Of a stretch of DNA of 64,000 nucleotides, positions 8,497-17,729 are shown piece after piece. How positions within the stretch are numbered: position 1 is the stretch's first letter; the number at the start of each line of letters is the position of its first letter. The notes under the pieces are model-generated. The model searched no databases. It was not told the DNA's origin and worked only from the letters and a program-made list of their open reading frames with translations. This DNA comes from JBLXBZ01 sp048265185 (lineage in GTDB: Bacteria; Pseudomonadota; Alphaproteobacteria; Rhizobiales; Stappiaceae), in the NCBI GenBank assembly GCA_048265185.1, contig JBLXBZ010000006.1:124001-188000 (forward strand), read 5' to 3'. The position numbers were made by a program, and so were the translations under genes.

Positions 8497-10146
8497 ATGG
8501 AAACCCGAGCGAACTACGTAGCGATCGGGGCATTTGTTGTCGCGACGATATTTGCCGCCTTTGTGTTTATCTACTGGATGGGCAGCAGCGCCGACAGCGC
8601 TAAACGCGCGAATGTGAAGGTCATTTTCCCGGGCGTGGTGACGGGGCTTTCTGTTGGTAGTCAGGTGCTGTTTAACGGCATAAAGGTTGGCGACGTCGGG
8701 GCGCTGGATTTTGATCCAAAGGATCCAAAAGTCGTGATCGCCACGATCCGGGTGGACCCTAACGCGCCGCTACGTAAAGACGTGAAGGCGACTTTGGGCT
8801 TCCAGGGGTTGACTGGCGTCGCTTATGTGGAGTTGTCCGGCGGGACGAGCGCCGCGCCGCCGCTGATTGAGCCGAATTCCAATGACACGCCTCAACTTAC
8901 GGCGGAAAAGTCGGCTTTTGCGGATCTCCTGGAAGGCGCTCAGGACATATTCAAGAAAGCGGATGCGACGCTGGGCACGATTGATAGCGTGATTACCGGC
9001 AATCGCTCCGAGATCGATCAGACCATTCGGAATGTCAGTAAATTCTCCGATGCGCTGGCGCAAAACTCAGACGGCGTGAAAACCTTCATGTCGAGCGTGG
9101 CGGCCACAGGCGAGGCCTTGACGAAACTTTCAGGGAAACTGGAAGGTTTGGTCACGCAAGCGGAAGGGGTTATGGCCGCTATTCCGCCGGAGAAAGTTAC
9201 CGATATTGTTGATAACGCCGCCACTATTACTCAGAAGATGGCTTCCGCGACAAATGGTCTTAGCAAATTGGTCGCGGATGCGGAAAAAGCCGCTGGCAAC
9301 TTGCAGAAGTTCACATTTGGATTGCAGGACAGTCTGGGCAAAGTGGACGCAATTATCAATGCTGTGAAACCCGGCGACGTTGATAAGATCGTCGGCGGGG
9401 CTGCGAGCATTGCGCAGGTGTTTTCGGATAAAAGCGCGGATATCGATCAGTTGATTTCCTCTTCTTCGCAAACAATGGCTAATGTTGAGCAATTTTCCAC
9501 AATGCTGACGAAGCACGAGGGGGATGTGAGCGCCTTCTTGAGCGACGTTCCACAAATGAGCGCGGCGGCGACGCACACGCTTAACGACGCCCGGAAACTG
9601 CTGGCGGCGGTGGAGCCTGATCGCGTGCAAAATATCGTCGCCTCCGTTGATCAGGTGACAGCGGGGATTGCTGCGAAAACCAATGTCATTCAGCTGACTG
9701 TTGACGACGCTCATGAGGCTATGCAGACGGTAAACCGCATTACGACAGATTTTTCCGCGCAAATGCCTTCTATTGATCAGGCGATAGACGACGTTCAGAA
9801 AATGGCGGAGAGCTTCCGGAAAGTTGGGATCGAGGCGCAAGCTTTGGTGAACAAGGTTGGCTCCATGGTTGAGGGCGACGGCGGCGGCTTTGTCGCGGAA
9901 GCGACGAAGGCGGCTACGTCCATTCGAAAAGTCGCCGAAGTTCTTGAGCAAAAAATCACGCCGATCGCCAACGGAATTGAGCGGTTTACCGGTCGTGGAT
10001 CAGCCGATTTCTCCGCAGCGATGAACCAGCTCAGTCAAACTTTGGCCGAGATTTCACGTACGGTTCGCAATTTGAACCAGAACCCGAGCAGAGTGATTTA
10101 TGGCGGTTCGGATATGCCAGTGTTTGAAGGGGCCAAACGCAGATGA
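8497..10146 (+). CDS. mlaD: MlaD-family MCE protein, long form
   Basis: A 549-residue MCE protein with one N-terminal membrane anchor (residues about 7-29), an MCE/MlaD domain (about 38-118) and a very long C-terminal region of amphipathic helix. E. coli MlaD is only 183 residues. Here about 430 extra residues could form a helical stalk or barrel across the periplasm, as in long MCE proteins such as PqiB or LetB (by analogy). The helical part is rich in Ala, Val, Asp and Lys with repeated DKIVGGAASIAQVF-like segments. Its stop overlaps a possible ATG of the next gene. Confidence 0.9.
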   Translation: METRANYVAIGAFVVATIFAAFVFIYWMGSSADSAKRANVKVIFPGVVTGLSVGSQVLFNGIKVGDVGALDFDPKDPKVVIATIRVDPNAPLRKDVKATLGFQGLTGVAYVELSGGTSAAPPLIEPNSNDTPQLTAEKSAFADLLEGAQDIFKKADATLGTIDSVITGNRSEIDQTIRNVSKFSDALAQNSDGVKTFMSSVAATGEALTKLSGKLEGLVTQAEGVMAAIPPEKVTDIVDNAATITQKMASATNGLSKLVADAEKAAGNLQKFTFGLQDSLGKVDAIINAVKPGDVDKIVGGAASIAQVFSDKSADIDQLISSSSQTMANVEQFSTMLTKHEGDVSAFLSDVPQMSAAATHTLNDARKLLAAVEPDRVQNIVASVDQVTAGIAAKTNVIQLTVDDAHEAMQTVNRITTDFSAQMPSIDQAIDDVQKMAESFRKVGIEAQALVNKVGSMVEGDGGGFVAEATKAATSIRKVAEVLEQKITPIANGIERFTGRGSADFSAAMNQLSQTLAEISRTVRNLNQNPSRVIYGGSDMPVFEGAKRR

Positions 10147-10193
10147 TTAAGTTGAATCGATCAATGGTCCGCACGAAGCGTCAAGAGGCGCAA

Positions 10194-10811
10194 ATGGATA
10201 AAGGTAGCTTTGGGCTGATTAGCGGATTGGGCCGAAAATCTGCGATGATCGTTGTTTTGGCTGGAACGCTTGCGGCTTGCGCCTCCAGCGGCCCCGACGC
10301 TTTTTATGGACTAACGGCGCCTGATGCGCCTGCCGGGGTCTCTACACGGGCGAAAGGGGCGCAGGTTTTGGTGGCTCCCCCCAAGGCCTTGCAGGCTCTT
10401 GATACGTCTTCGATAGCTGTCGTGGATGCGGGGCCTGTATATACTTACCTTCCCAAAGTCGCTTGGACCGACACTCTTCCAAACGTCGTGCAAGCGAAGA
10501 TCGTTGAGACTTTGGAAAACACCGGTCGTTTGCGCGGAGTTGGCGTGCCGGGCGAAGGTTTGTTGATTGACTATCAGTTGCAGACTGAGCTGCGCTCTTT
10601 TGAAGTTCGCATCGACGGGCAGGATAGGGCCGTCGTGGAGGTCATGGCGCGTCTTGTGAATGACCGTAACGGGCGAACAAAGGCGAGCAAACTGTTTCGG
10701 GCTCAGGCGCCGGCGAGCGTGTCATCCGCATCCAAGGCGGTGGAGGGCGTAAACCGCGCCGCGCAGCAAGTGCTTGACGAGATGTCCCGCTGGGTTCTGT
10801 CGCAGGTTTAA
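10194..10811 (+). CDS. ABC-type transport auxiliary lipoprotein (PqiC/DUF330-like)
   Basis: A lipoprotein with signal peptide and lipobox LAAC followed by ASSG, then an auxiliary-component domain (YTYLPKVAWTDTLPNVVQAK and the ELRSFEVRIDG strand). Such lipoproteins partner MCE transporters at the outer membrane. I prefer the ATG at 10194 because it has an AGAGG ribosome site 5 bases away and gives a normal signal peptide. An in-frame ATG at 10143 overlaps the mlaD stop as ATGA and is the alternative. It is the last gene of the operon, with a strong terminator about 65 bp downstream. Confidence 0.85.
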   Translation: MDKGSFGLISGLGRKSAMIVVLAGTLAACASSGPDAFYGLTAPDAPAGVSTRAKGAQVLVAPPKALQALDTSSIAVVDAGPVYTYLPKVAWTDTLPNVVQAKIVETLENTGRLRGVGVPGEGLLIDYQLQTELRSFEVRIDGQDRAVVEVMARLVNDRNGRTKASKLFRAQAPASVSSASKAVEGVNRAAQQVLDEMSRWVLSQV

Positions 10812-10875
10812 AACGGTCGCTGGGCGTCAATATAAGTTTGCGGCGGTTAAGTTTCTCTCACCGTATTATTGAAAG

Positions 10876-10901
10876 AGGCCTTCTGTGGAAGGCCTTTTTT
10901 T
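10876..10901 (+). terminator. Rho-independent terminator of the mla operon
   Basis: A perfect 8-bp stem, AGGCCTTC (10876-10883) with GAAGGCCT (10888-10895), TGTG loop, then a T-run to 10901. Confidence 0.9.
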
Positions 10902-11030
10902 GTATGCGTTCGAACCATTGTGAGGGGAGGGACTTTGTTTAAAGCTCTACTCTGAAGGCGCAGCTTGCGAAGAAACGCGCCGCGACGCAGATGTTTACGC
11001 GGCCAGAATGCGAGGCGCTCTGGTCTTTAC

Positions 11031-11066
11031 AAAGAAAAACGCCCTCGCAAAAATCTGCGAGGGCGT
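11031..11066 (-). terminator. Rho-independent terminator of the giant repeat-protein gene
   Basis: An 11-bp perfect stem, ACGCCCTCGCA (11039-11049) with TGCGAGGGCGT (11056-11066). The A-rich flank at 11031-11038 becomes the U-run on the minus strand. It lies about 105 bp past the stop of the minus-strand gene. The stretch between this and the mla terminator (10902-11030) shows no gene. Confidence 0.85.
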
Positions 11067-11171
11067 GAATTCATCACTGTTAATTTAGGTTCTCAACCAC
11101 ATGCTGGAAGGTACGAATGGGGCGGCGTATGAAGCCGCCGCCTTTTGATGGTTCGTTCCTTGCCAAGCGGT

Positions 11172-14100
11172 TTAGTCGAGGCGGCCGCTCGCGTGCGCGA
11201 GCATTGTGTATACCTTGCCCGTGTCTGAGGTCAGGTAAGTTTGGCCCAGCATGTTGTCGCGATCATTACGGGAGACCTGAACCAGCAATTGTTCGAAATC
11301 CGTGATGTAACGGTCGACGGCGCCTCTGAATTCAGCGTCGCGAGCATACTTCTGACGAATCTCATCGAATGTTTGCTGGCCTTGAAGCGTATAGAGACGG
11401 CGCGTGAAGACGTTGCGCTCGCCGCGTTTGTAACGATCCCAAAGATCAAGGAACGTGTCGTGGTCGATCGCCCGAGCGATGTCCATGGACAAGGAGTTCA
11501 GGGATTCGACCATATGCAGGGGCGAGCGTGGCTGATCGGCTCCGCCTTCATCTTCTTCGCGAGAGGCCCGGCGAAGAAGATCGCTTACCCAGCCTTTGCC
11601 GCCAGTTGCGTCTCCCTCGGCGGCTTTAGGCTGATCGAAATCGCTCAGCGTTTTGCGGCGTAGGTCGGGTCGCTCAGAGCGAGAGGCTGGGACCGGCGCC
11701 TGTGGACGCGGCGTTGGAGCCTCTATGCTGCGGCTGGGAGAGGGCGCGGCGCGCTCGCGCTGCGGCTGCGGGGTCGCCTTGGGCGGGGTTGGCTGGCTGG
11801 GCCGCTCTGCTGGACGCGAGACGTCTAGAGAGTTGGACTGACGGGCGACGATGTCTGAAAGTTCGCTCAAAGCCCGTACTTGTTCGCTCACGACCTTGCG
11901 CAAAGCTGCGGTGGATTCTTCCGCTTCTTCCGGCAAGTCCATGATTCCACGTTTCAGTTCCGCCCGCGTCGCCTCAAGTTCATGATGAACGTCTTTAGCG
12001 ATGTCACGCATGCGTGTGGTGGCGTCCGTGAAGCGTTCCGACGCGTCGGAAAGACTACGGGTCATCTCGGTGATGATCTCGTCTTGTGTGGCTTTGATGG
12101 CTTCACGGGCTTTCTGCCCTTCAAGGCCGGCGGACATGCGCATGGACTCAAATTGTTCAGACACGGCGCGGGTTGCGGCTTCCGCCGCCGCCGCCAGCAT
12201 GCCCGTGACTTCTCTGGCTTTGTCGTCGGCGCCTTCAAGGGTTTCGTTCAGGCCGTCGCTGAAGCTGCGCATGAGCGTGTCGACCGCTTCAGTTTTCGCC
12301 AGCAAGGTGTCCGCCACGTCTTCGATGGCGGTACGGCGTTCCGTGACGCGCGTTTCGACGCTGCGGTTGGTCTCTTCAAGATGACGGGCCGCCGCCGCGA
12401 GCTCTTGACTATGCTCTTCAAAGCGCTTCGAAAGGTCGGTGATGTCTCCAAGAACCGTGTTGCTGACATTGTTTAAAAGGTTGACCTGATCGGAAATTGC
12501 GTTGGTGGAGCTCTGTGTTTCAGAAACCGCGCGGTCAACTGCCGAGCGGAAATGTCCAGCGCTTTGGCTAAGATTGGTCTCCACGTCGGCAAGGTTTTTG
12601 CCAGCGGCGTCCAACACGTTCGACAAAGTCTCATTCGACTGATTGAGCCTTGAGAGGATCTCGGTGATGTCGCCTTCGAGGCGAGATTTCGTGGTCTCGA
12701 GAATATCTACCGCAGTACGGCTGCGTTCATCGATGGCGCCGACAATTCGGTCGCCGGTTTCAGTCAGCGCGCGGGTTGCGTCCAGACCTTGGCGAGCGAA
12801 ATTATCGCTGACTTCTCGGCCCTTGACGGTAATGGCTTCCAGAATTGCGTCGTGAACTTCACTGACCCGGCCTGTAAGAGCGTGAGCGCGCTCTTCGATG
12901 GCTTTAACAAGGCTATCGCCGTCGGTTTGAATCAGGTGAGACAATTCGCCGGAGCGTTCCGACATCGCCTTGTTGAGCAAGTCGGCGCGCGAGAGTAGGT
13001 CGTTGGCCACGGCGTTGCCGCGCTCGGAGAGTGTTTCCGCCGCTTGTTGCACCGCGCTGGAGACGCGAGAGCGAACGCCGTCGGCTTCGCCTGCGATGAG
13101 ATTGCGGATTTCTTCCACTGTTCTGGCGAGAATGAGACGCGCCTGCTCGCTTTCAGCGGAGAGTGTTCCGGAGAGCTCGGCGATGGTGCGCGACATATCT
13201 GTGCGGACTTTTTCGCTTTCCCCTGTGAGAGAGCCGGACATGTCGGCCAAGGTTCCCACATAGACGGCGCGGGCCCGGTCGCTTTCAGCCGCGAGCGAGC
13301 GCGCCGCCTCATTGACGGCCGTGAGAATGAGGTCGCGAACCTGAATGCTTTCACCGGAAATCATGTCACTGGCCTGGGTGATGGCGTTTGTGAGCGTTTC
13401 CGCCGCTTTCTGGCTCTCCCCTTGCAACACGCCGCGCGCTTCGCCGACGGAGCCAAGGACTATCTGTCTCAATCTCCCGCTTTCACCTGTAAGCTTGTCG
13501 GTGGCTTCGTTTAACGTCGTTTCAAGAACTGATTTCAATCGCTCGCTTTCGCCGTTCAGGCGTCCGCTCGCGTCGTCCAGGGCGAGGGCGACGTTGTTCT
13601 GGAAACGATCGCTTTCGCCTGAAAGCGTCTCGGTCGCGCTTTGCAAGGATTGCGTGACTGTTTCGCGCAGGCGATCGCTCTCGCCCGTGAGGCTTCCCGC
13701 GATGCGTTCGACGGTTTGTCCAGCTTCAATGACCAGATTTGCAAGCGTTTCGCGCGCTTTTTCGCTTTCCGAAGTTAATGTGCCGGAAATAGCGGCAAGG
13801 CGCTCTGACAAAACGCGCTCAAGTTCGGTTGAGCGGTTGTCGAGGGTTTCTGCGACCTCGAAGACTTTGGAGCCGAGCGAGACGTTGATTTCCGTAACGC
13901 GTTCGGAAAGGGTTTCGGTCAGTTCACGGCTTTGACGTTCAAGTACGCCGCCGGCATGCTCCAGACGGTTATCGAGCGCTTGGGTCATTTCTTGCTGACC
14001 GTCGATAAAGGCTCTTGCGATTTCGCGTGTGCGTGCAATCAGCGTTTCACTGATCTGACGCGCGCGCGCGTCAAGCGCTTGATCGACCCGGTCGGTTCCA

Positions 14101-16871
14101 ACCGACATTGTCTCCGCCAAATGATCGGCGCGCTCTGACATGGATTGAGACGCGGCGGCGACTTTCTCGCTAATCGTTTGGTCGAAGGCCGACAGCTGAG
14201 AGCCGATGGTTTCACCAATGGACGCGCTGCGGGTGGCGAGGGTTTGACCGATTTCATCTGCGCGATTACCCAGCGTGGCGCCAACTTCCTCCACCTTGCG
14301 TGAAAGCTCTAGCGTGATGGAGTCTGTTCTGTCTTCCAGAACTTCCGTGATCACGCGGGTCTTGTTTTCAAGCGCGTCCGACAAGGAAACGGTGCGGGCC
14401 TGAAGAGCGGCTTCAAATGTCGACGTGCGCTGGCTCAGCGTCATATCGAGGGTTTCGATGCGGCTGTCCAAAGTCTCGCTCAGAGCGCCGGTGCGTGCGT
14501 CGAAAGAGGTGACGAGACGTTCGCCGCGTTCGCTGATGATGACGTCGAGCTCGGCGAGGCGTGCGCTCAGGCTTTCTCCCAGCGCTTGTCCGCCTGTCTC
14601 CAGCGTTCCGGCGATCTTGGCGCCGACGCTGTCGATGTCGTTGGTTACGCGTTCGCCGCGTGTTCCGATCAGGCGCGCCAGCTCCGTTCCGGTTTGGGCG
14701 AGTTTTTGCGCCAGCTCCGTGGTGCGTTGTCCCAGCGTCGCGGAAATTTCCGCGGAAGCCGTCTCCAACGTTTCCCGGAAGCCTGATGTCTGGTTTTCAA
14801 TCAGCGAAGCGATTTCCTGACTTCTGCTGGCGAGCTTTTCGTCAAGTGATCCGCCGTTGACGGTGATGACTTCGTGAATGCGGTCGCCTATCGCGCCGAG
14901 ATGTTCGGCGAGCTCTGTGCCGCGAACAGTGATGGTTTCGGCTAGACTTGCGGCGGTGGTGTCGAGTTTCGAGGCGATTTCGCCGCCGCGCAGGGATAAG
15001 TCGACGCCGATCGACTCGCCCGTTCCACGTAGAATTTCGGCGACGTCGTTTGTCCGCTCCGTCAAGGTTTCGATGATCTCGCTACCTTTTAGCGAAATGA
15101 CGTTACTCACGTCTTGGCTGCGCAAGGTTATGCTTTCGACCACTTCCTGACTGCGTGAAGCGATGCTTTCCACGACGCGTTCGCCAGTGGAGGCTAGGGA
15201 TTCGTCCAAGCCGGAGACGCGTCCGTCCAATGTGGTGAGCAAAGTTTCCGTGCGCGCGGAAATGGTGTCGATTAAGCGCCCGCTAGTCAAAGACATATTG
15301 GCGTTGATCTCTTCACCGCGCTGGGTGATGGTTTCAGTGACCGACATGCCTGTAGACGCGATTTCACTGGTGATGCGCTCCCCGCGTTCTGAGAGCGTTG
15401 AAATCACGTTTGCGCCGGTGGAAGATAGAGCGTCGGTGATTTCTTGTCCGCGTGTGGAAAGCGATTCCACCACGTATGATCCTGTGGAGGACAGTGTTTC
15501 TGTGATGATGTCGCCGCGTTCGGTGAGCGTGTCGGCGACATTGGCGCCGACTGTGGAAAGCGCGGCCGTGATTTCGCCGCCGCGGCTGGAAAGCGTGCTT
15601 ACGAGCGTTTCGGAGGTCTCGGCTAATCGAGTGTTGATTTCCCCGCCTTGGGTCGTCAACGTCTGGATGAAGCCCCCGGCGATTTCAGAGAATTGTGTGT
15701 TGATCTCCGTTCCGCGCAATGAAAGCGTCTCGGTGAGCTCCGCGCCGGTGAGAGACATGGTTTCAACAAGGTCGCCGCCCGTAGTGGTCAGACGTTCAAC
15801 GTAACTATCGCCCTTGCTGGTTAAACTGTCGACCAGTTCCGCGCCGGCGGCGCCAAAGGAGCTGGTGATGTCAGTGATGCGGGAGTCGACCGTTTCGTTG
15901 ATTTCCGCCACCCGGGTTTCAATCGTATTGGTCAGACGGTCGGCGGCGGTTTCAAATGTATGCGTGATGTGCTCGGAGGAGGCGTTCATTTGAGTGGCGA
16001 AATTCTCATGAGCGCCTGAAATGGAATCTTTCACCCGTTCTGCGTTGGCGACAATGGCTTCGCGTTGGCTGACGAGTTCTTCGATGAGCGAACGGATTTT
16101 CAGTTCGTTGTCATTGTAGGAGCGTTCAAGCGAGGAGACTTCGTTGTGAACAAGCACCTCCAGTTCGCTTGCCCGTGCGATCGCTCGCTCGATGCCGTCG
16201 CCCATCGCGGCGACTTCGCGGCGTATGGCTTGACCCACGCTTAAAACGGATTCCTTCGCAACGTCTTCCGGTTCGGCTAGACGCAGAGCGACTTCGGTCA
16301 TTCCCCGGGCGACGATGCGCATTTCTTGCGCCCGCCAGATCATCATGGCCATGACCCAGAAGAACAGAATTGGAACTGCGATCGCGATGCACGTCAGAAC
16401 AAGATAAGGAGAGCCGAGTAAATCTTGCGCGGAGCTCAAGGCGTTGATTTCTGATTGCCATGCGCCCCAGGCGAGAATGCCGCCGCCGCCGCCCCATACG
16501 ACGCTTAACGCCAATGCGCCCCAGAACGGAACGGGCGATGGCTTGCGCTGCAGGGCGTAGATGAGGTTCCCGATGGTGCGCCGGTCGTCGTTTGCGGCTG
16601 GCGGACGTCCGCCACGACCGCGGCGTGGGGAGCGTTGCGAAGGTTCGGCGCTATCTCTCTCCCGACTCTTTAAATCGGTATCCGAGGCTCCGCCCTGTTG
16701 GGCGTAGGCGGTTTCGGCGGTCGCCCCGTCGCCGCTGGCCACGGTGGCGCTTGCGGGCGCGTCCGCTTGACTGTTTGCGTCCATGGGGCCGCCAAAATCA
16801 AGCTTTAACGCTTCTTCGACAGCAGATAACGCTGCTTCCGCAGGATCTTTTACCTTCGGGGGATTCGCCAT
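11172..16871 (-). CDS. Giant membrane-anchored hendecad-repeat protein (polar growth ring GPR/RgsE-like)
   Basis: A 1,899-residue protein. The order is: a disordered N-terminus with MANPPKVKDPAEAALSAVEE; two membrane spans (about 116-137 and 154-178); 70 uninterrupted 11-residue repeats (276-1045); ten 22-residue GES repeats (1063-1282); further 11-mer helical sequence; a Pro-rich linker; and a conserved C-terminal domain (FLDLWDRYKRGERNVFTRRL to MLAHASGRLD). From memory, this architecture and C-terminal domain match Growth Pole Ring protein of Agrobacterium and RgsE of Sinorhizobium, distantly TipN, which organise polar growth and cell shape. Start 16871 is chosen for its GAGGCGAG ribosome site; 16922 is possible. 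Monocistronic, with its own terminator. Confidence 0.82.
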   Translation of the reverse strand: MANPPKVKDPAEAALSAVEEALKLDFGGPMDANSQADAPASATVASGDGATAETAYAQQGGASDTDLKSRERDSAEPSQRSPRRGRGGRPPAANDDRRTIGNLIYALQRKPSPVPFWGALALSVVWGGGGGILAWGAWQSEINALSSAQDLLGSPYLVLTCIAIAVPILFFWVMAMMIWRAQEMRIVARGMTEVALRLAEPEDVAKESVLSVGQAIRREVAAMGDGIERAIARASELEVLVHNEVSSLERSYNDNELKIRSLIEELVSQREAIVANAERVKDSISGAHENFATQMNASSEHITHTFETAADRLTNTIETRVAEINETVDSRITDITSSFGAAGAELVDSLTSKGDSYVERLTTTGGDLVETMSLTGAELTETLSLRGTEINTQFSEIAGGFIQTLTTQGGEINTRLAETSETLVSTLSSRGGEITAALSTVGANVADTLTERGDIITETLSSTGSYVVESLSTRGQEITDALSSTGANVISTLSERGERITSEIASTGMSVTETITQRGEEINANMSLTSGRLIDTISARTETLLTTLDGRVSGLDESLASTGERVVESIASRSQEVVESITLRSQDVSNVISLKGSEIIETLTERTNDVAEILRGTGESIGVDLSLRGGEIASKLDTTAASLAETITVRGTELAEHLGAIGDRIHEVITVNGGSLDEKLASRSQEIASLIENQTSGFRETLETASAEISATLGQRTTELAQKLAQTGTELARLIGTRGERVTNDIDSVGAKIAGTLETGGQALGESLSARLAELDVIISERGERLVTSFDARTGALSETLDSRIETLDMTLSQRTSTFEAALQARTVSLSDALENKTRVITEVLEDRTDSITLELSRKVEEVGATLGNRADEIGQTLATRSASIGETIGSQLSAFDQTISEKVAAASQSMSERADHLAETMSVGTDRVDQALDARARQISETLIARTREIARAFIDGQQEMTQALDNRLEHAGGVLERQSRELTETLSERVTEINVSLGSKVFEVAETLDNRSTELERVLSERLAAISGTLTSESEKARETLANLVIEAGQTVERIAGSLTGESDRLRETVTQSLQSATETLSGESDRFQNNVALALDDASGRLNGESERLKSVLETTLNEATDKLTGESGRLRQIVLGSVGEARGVLQGESQKAAETLTNAITQASDMISGESIQVRDLILTAVNEAARSLAAESDRARAVYVGTLADMSGSLTGESEKVRTDMSRTIAELSGTLSAESEQARLILARTVEEIRNLIAGEADGVRSRVSSAVQQAAETLSERGNAVANDLLSRADLLNKAMSERSGELSHLIQTDGDSLVKAIEERAHALTGRVSEVHDAILEAITVKGREVSDNFARQGLDATRALTETGDRIVGAIDERSRTAVDILETTKSRLEGDITEILSRLNQSNETLSNVLDAAGKNLADVETNLSQSAGHFRSAVDRAVSETQSSTNAISDQVNLLNNVSNTVLGDITDLSKRFEEHSQELAAAARHLEETNRSVETRVTERRTAIEDVADTLLAKTEAVDTLMRSFSDGLNETLEGADDKAREVTGMLAAAAEAATRAVSEQFESMRMSAGLEGQKAREAIKATQDEIITEMTRSLSDASERFTDATTRMRDIAKDVHHELEATRAELKRGIMDLPEEAEESTAALRKVVSEQVRALSELSDIVARQSNSLDVSRPAERPSQPTPPKATPQPQRERAAPSPSRSIEAPTPRPQAPVPASRSERPDLRRKTLSDFDQPKAAEGDATGGKGWVSDLLRRASREEDEGGADQPRSPLHMVESLNSLSMDIARAIDHDTFLDLWDRYKRGERNVFTRRLYTLQGQQTFDEIRQKYARDAEFRGAVDRYITDFEQLLVQVSRNDRDNMLGQTYLTSDTGKVYTMLAHASGRLD
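13026..13685 (-). repeat. Ten tandem 22-residue GES-type repeats
   Basis: Residues 1063-1282 are exactly ten 22-residue units (660 bp), each starting G/A-E-S/A and ending in Leu-Ser, Leu-Thr or similar, for example GESERLKSVL and AESEQARLIL. Each is two hendecads. The block is joined to the 11-mer array by one 29-residue unit (22 + 7), a heptad-sized stutter in an otherwise perfect 11-residue register. Confidence 0.88.
13737..16046 (-). repeat. Seventy tandem hendecad (33-bp) coding repeats
   Basis: Residues 276-1045 divide into 70 consecutive 11-residue units with no insertion or deletion (2,310 bp = 70 x 33). Typical units are RGQEITDALSS, TGANVISTLSE and RTTELAQKLAQ: position 1 is often Arg/Thr, 2 often Gly/Ser/Thr, 5 and 9 are hydrophobic. 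An 11-residue period equals about three helical turns, as in apolipoprotein-type and right-handed coiled-coil helices. A helix this long would extend about 115 nm at 1.5 angstrom per residue. Confidence 0.9.
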
Positions 16872-17729
16872 TTTCTCGCCTCGCGTCCGTACTCGCAACT
16901 CATCGGTCGCAGCGGCCATCAATACGCAATGGCCGCGTGCCTCGCACTCTTAAGGAAGGACAGATTACACCCCTGTCCGTTAAAAAACTCCATCTTCATA
17001 AACATCAATGCATATGACGTCTTTGAAATAGGATTTCTCATTCCTACGTACACCCTTAACTAATGACATAAATGCAGTCTGTGAACAAGGAATTGAAGGT
17101 TGCGCTAACCGCAGGGCGGATATCAGCTTGAGAAAATGACCGACTGAAAATCTTCGAATATTGGAAACCTTTGGAAGGAATTTACAATGAAAACAGGTCG
17201 GAGGCTACATTTTTTGAGCGAGTTAAGTTGAAAAGAATCGTCATAGTTGAAGCTCCTAGGAGGCGTTGAACTGTGATTTTGAAATTTTTTTATGTGATGA
17301 ACAGCATGAAGTAATATTATAATCTTTTGAATTTTATAGATTATTTTTGCATGGTCATTTTCTGAAAATCAGAGCGCCTTCATGAGCGGTCAGTGGTGTG
17401 GCGGGTAATGGCCTGAACCTCTTTGAGGCGGCGCCCTGTTTTTATTGTAATGCAGGGTTGCTTTTACGCCGGCGCTATTTCTTGATTATTAAAGTTGCAA
17501 AAATATTGTTTACTAAACGTTAACCTTATTTTCATTTTACGTTGCCCCCTAGCTTGAAATATTCAAGAATAAGACTGCAGCAGGGGGTCTTTCCCTGTAA
17601 TGAGATCGAATCATGATCGCCAACCTGAAATTTCGCGAGTGTTTCTCGTGAAATTGATGTTGCTTGCATAAGGTGAGCGGGACTAGGCGGCGCTCACTCG
17701 TTTTTGCTTGAAAGAGAGAGTTTATTTAT
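16872..17729. other. Long intergenic region between the repeat protein and the Hpt gene
   Basis: No supportable gene. From about 17000 to 17560 it is clearly AT-richer than the surroundings. It should hold the minus-strand promoter of the giant gene and the plus-strand promoter of the Hpt gene. The only motif I can point to is the CtrA-like box at 17509. No tRNA, convincing terminator or repeat family was seen. Confidence 0.5.
17509..17523. promoter_or_regulatory. Possible CtrA-type box upstream of the Hpt gene
   Basis: TTTA-CTAAACG-TTAA, one base from TTAA-N7-TTAA, followed by an AT-rich stretch. It is about 205 bp before the Hpt start, so a long leader would be needed. Confidence 0.3.

Noticed and set aside
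10905..10920. A GTTCGAAC-like stretch resembling a tRNA T-loop
   Set aside because: No acceptor stem, anticodon arm or D-arm can be built around it.
13345..15804. Long plus-strand open frames, up to 213 codons, opposite the giant repeat protein
   Set aside because: They are Ser/Arg-rich shadows of the repetitive minus-strand gene, with no ribosome sites or recognisable family.
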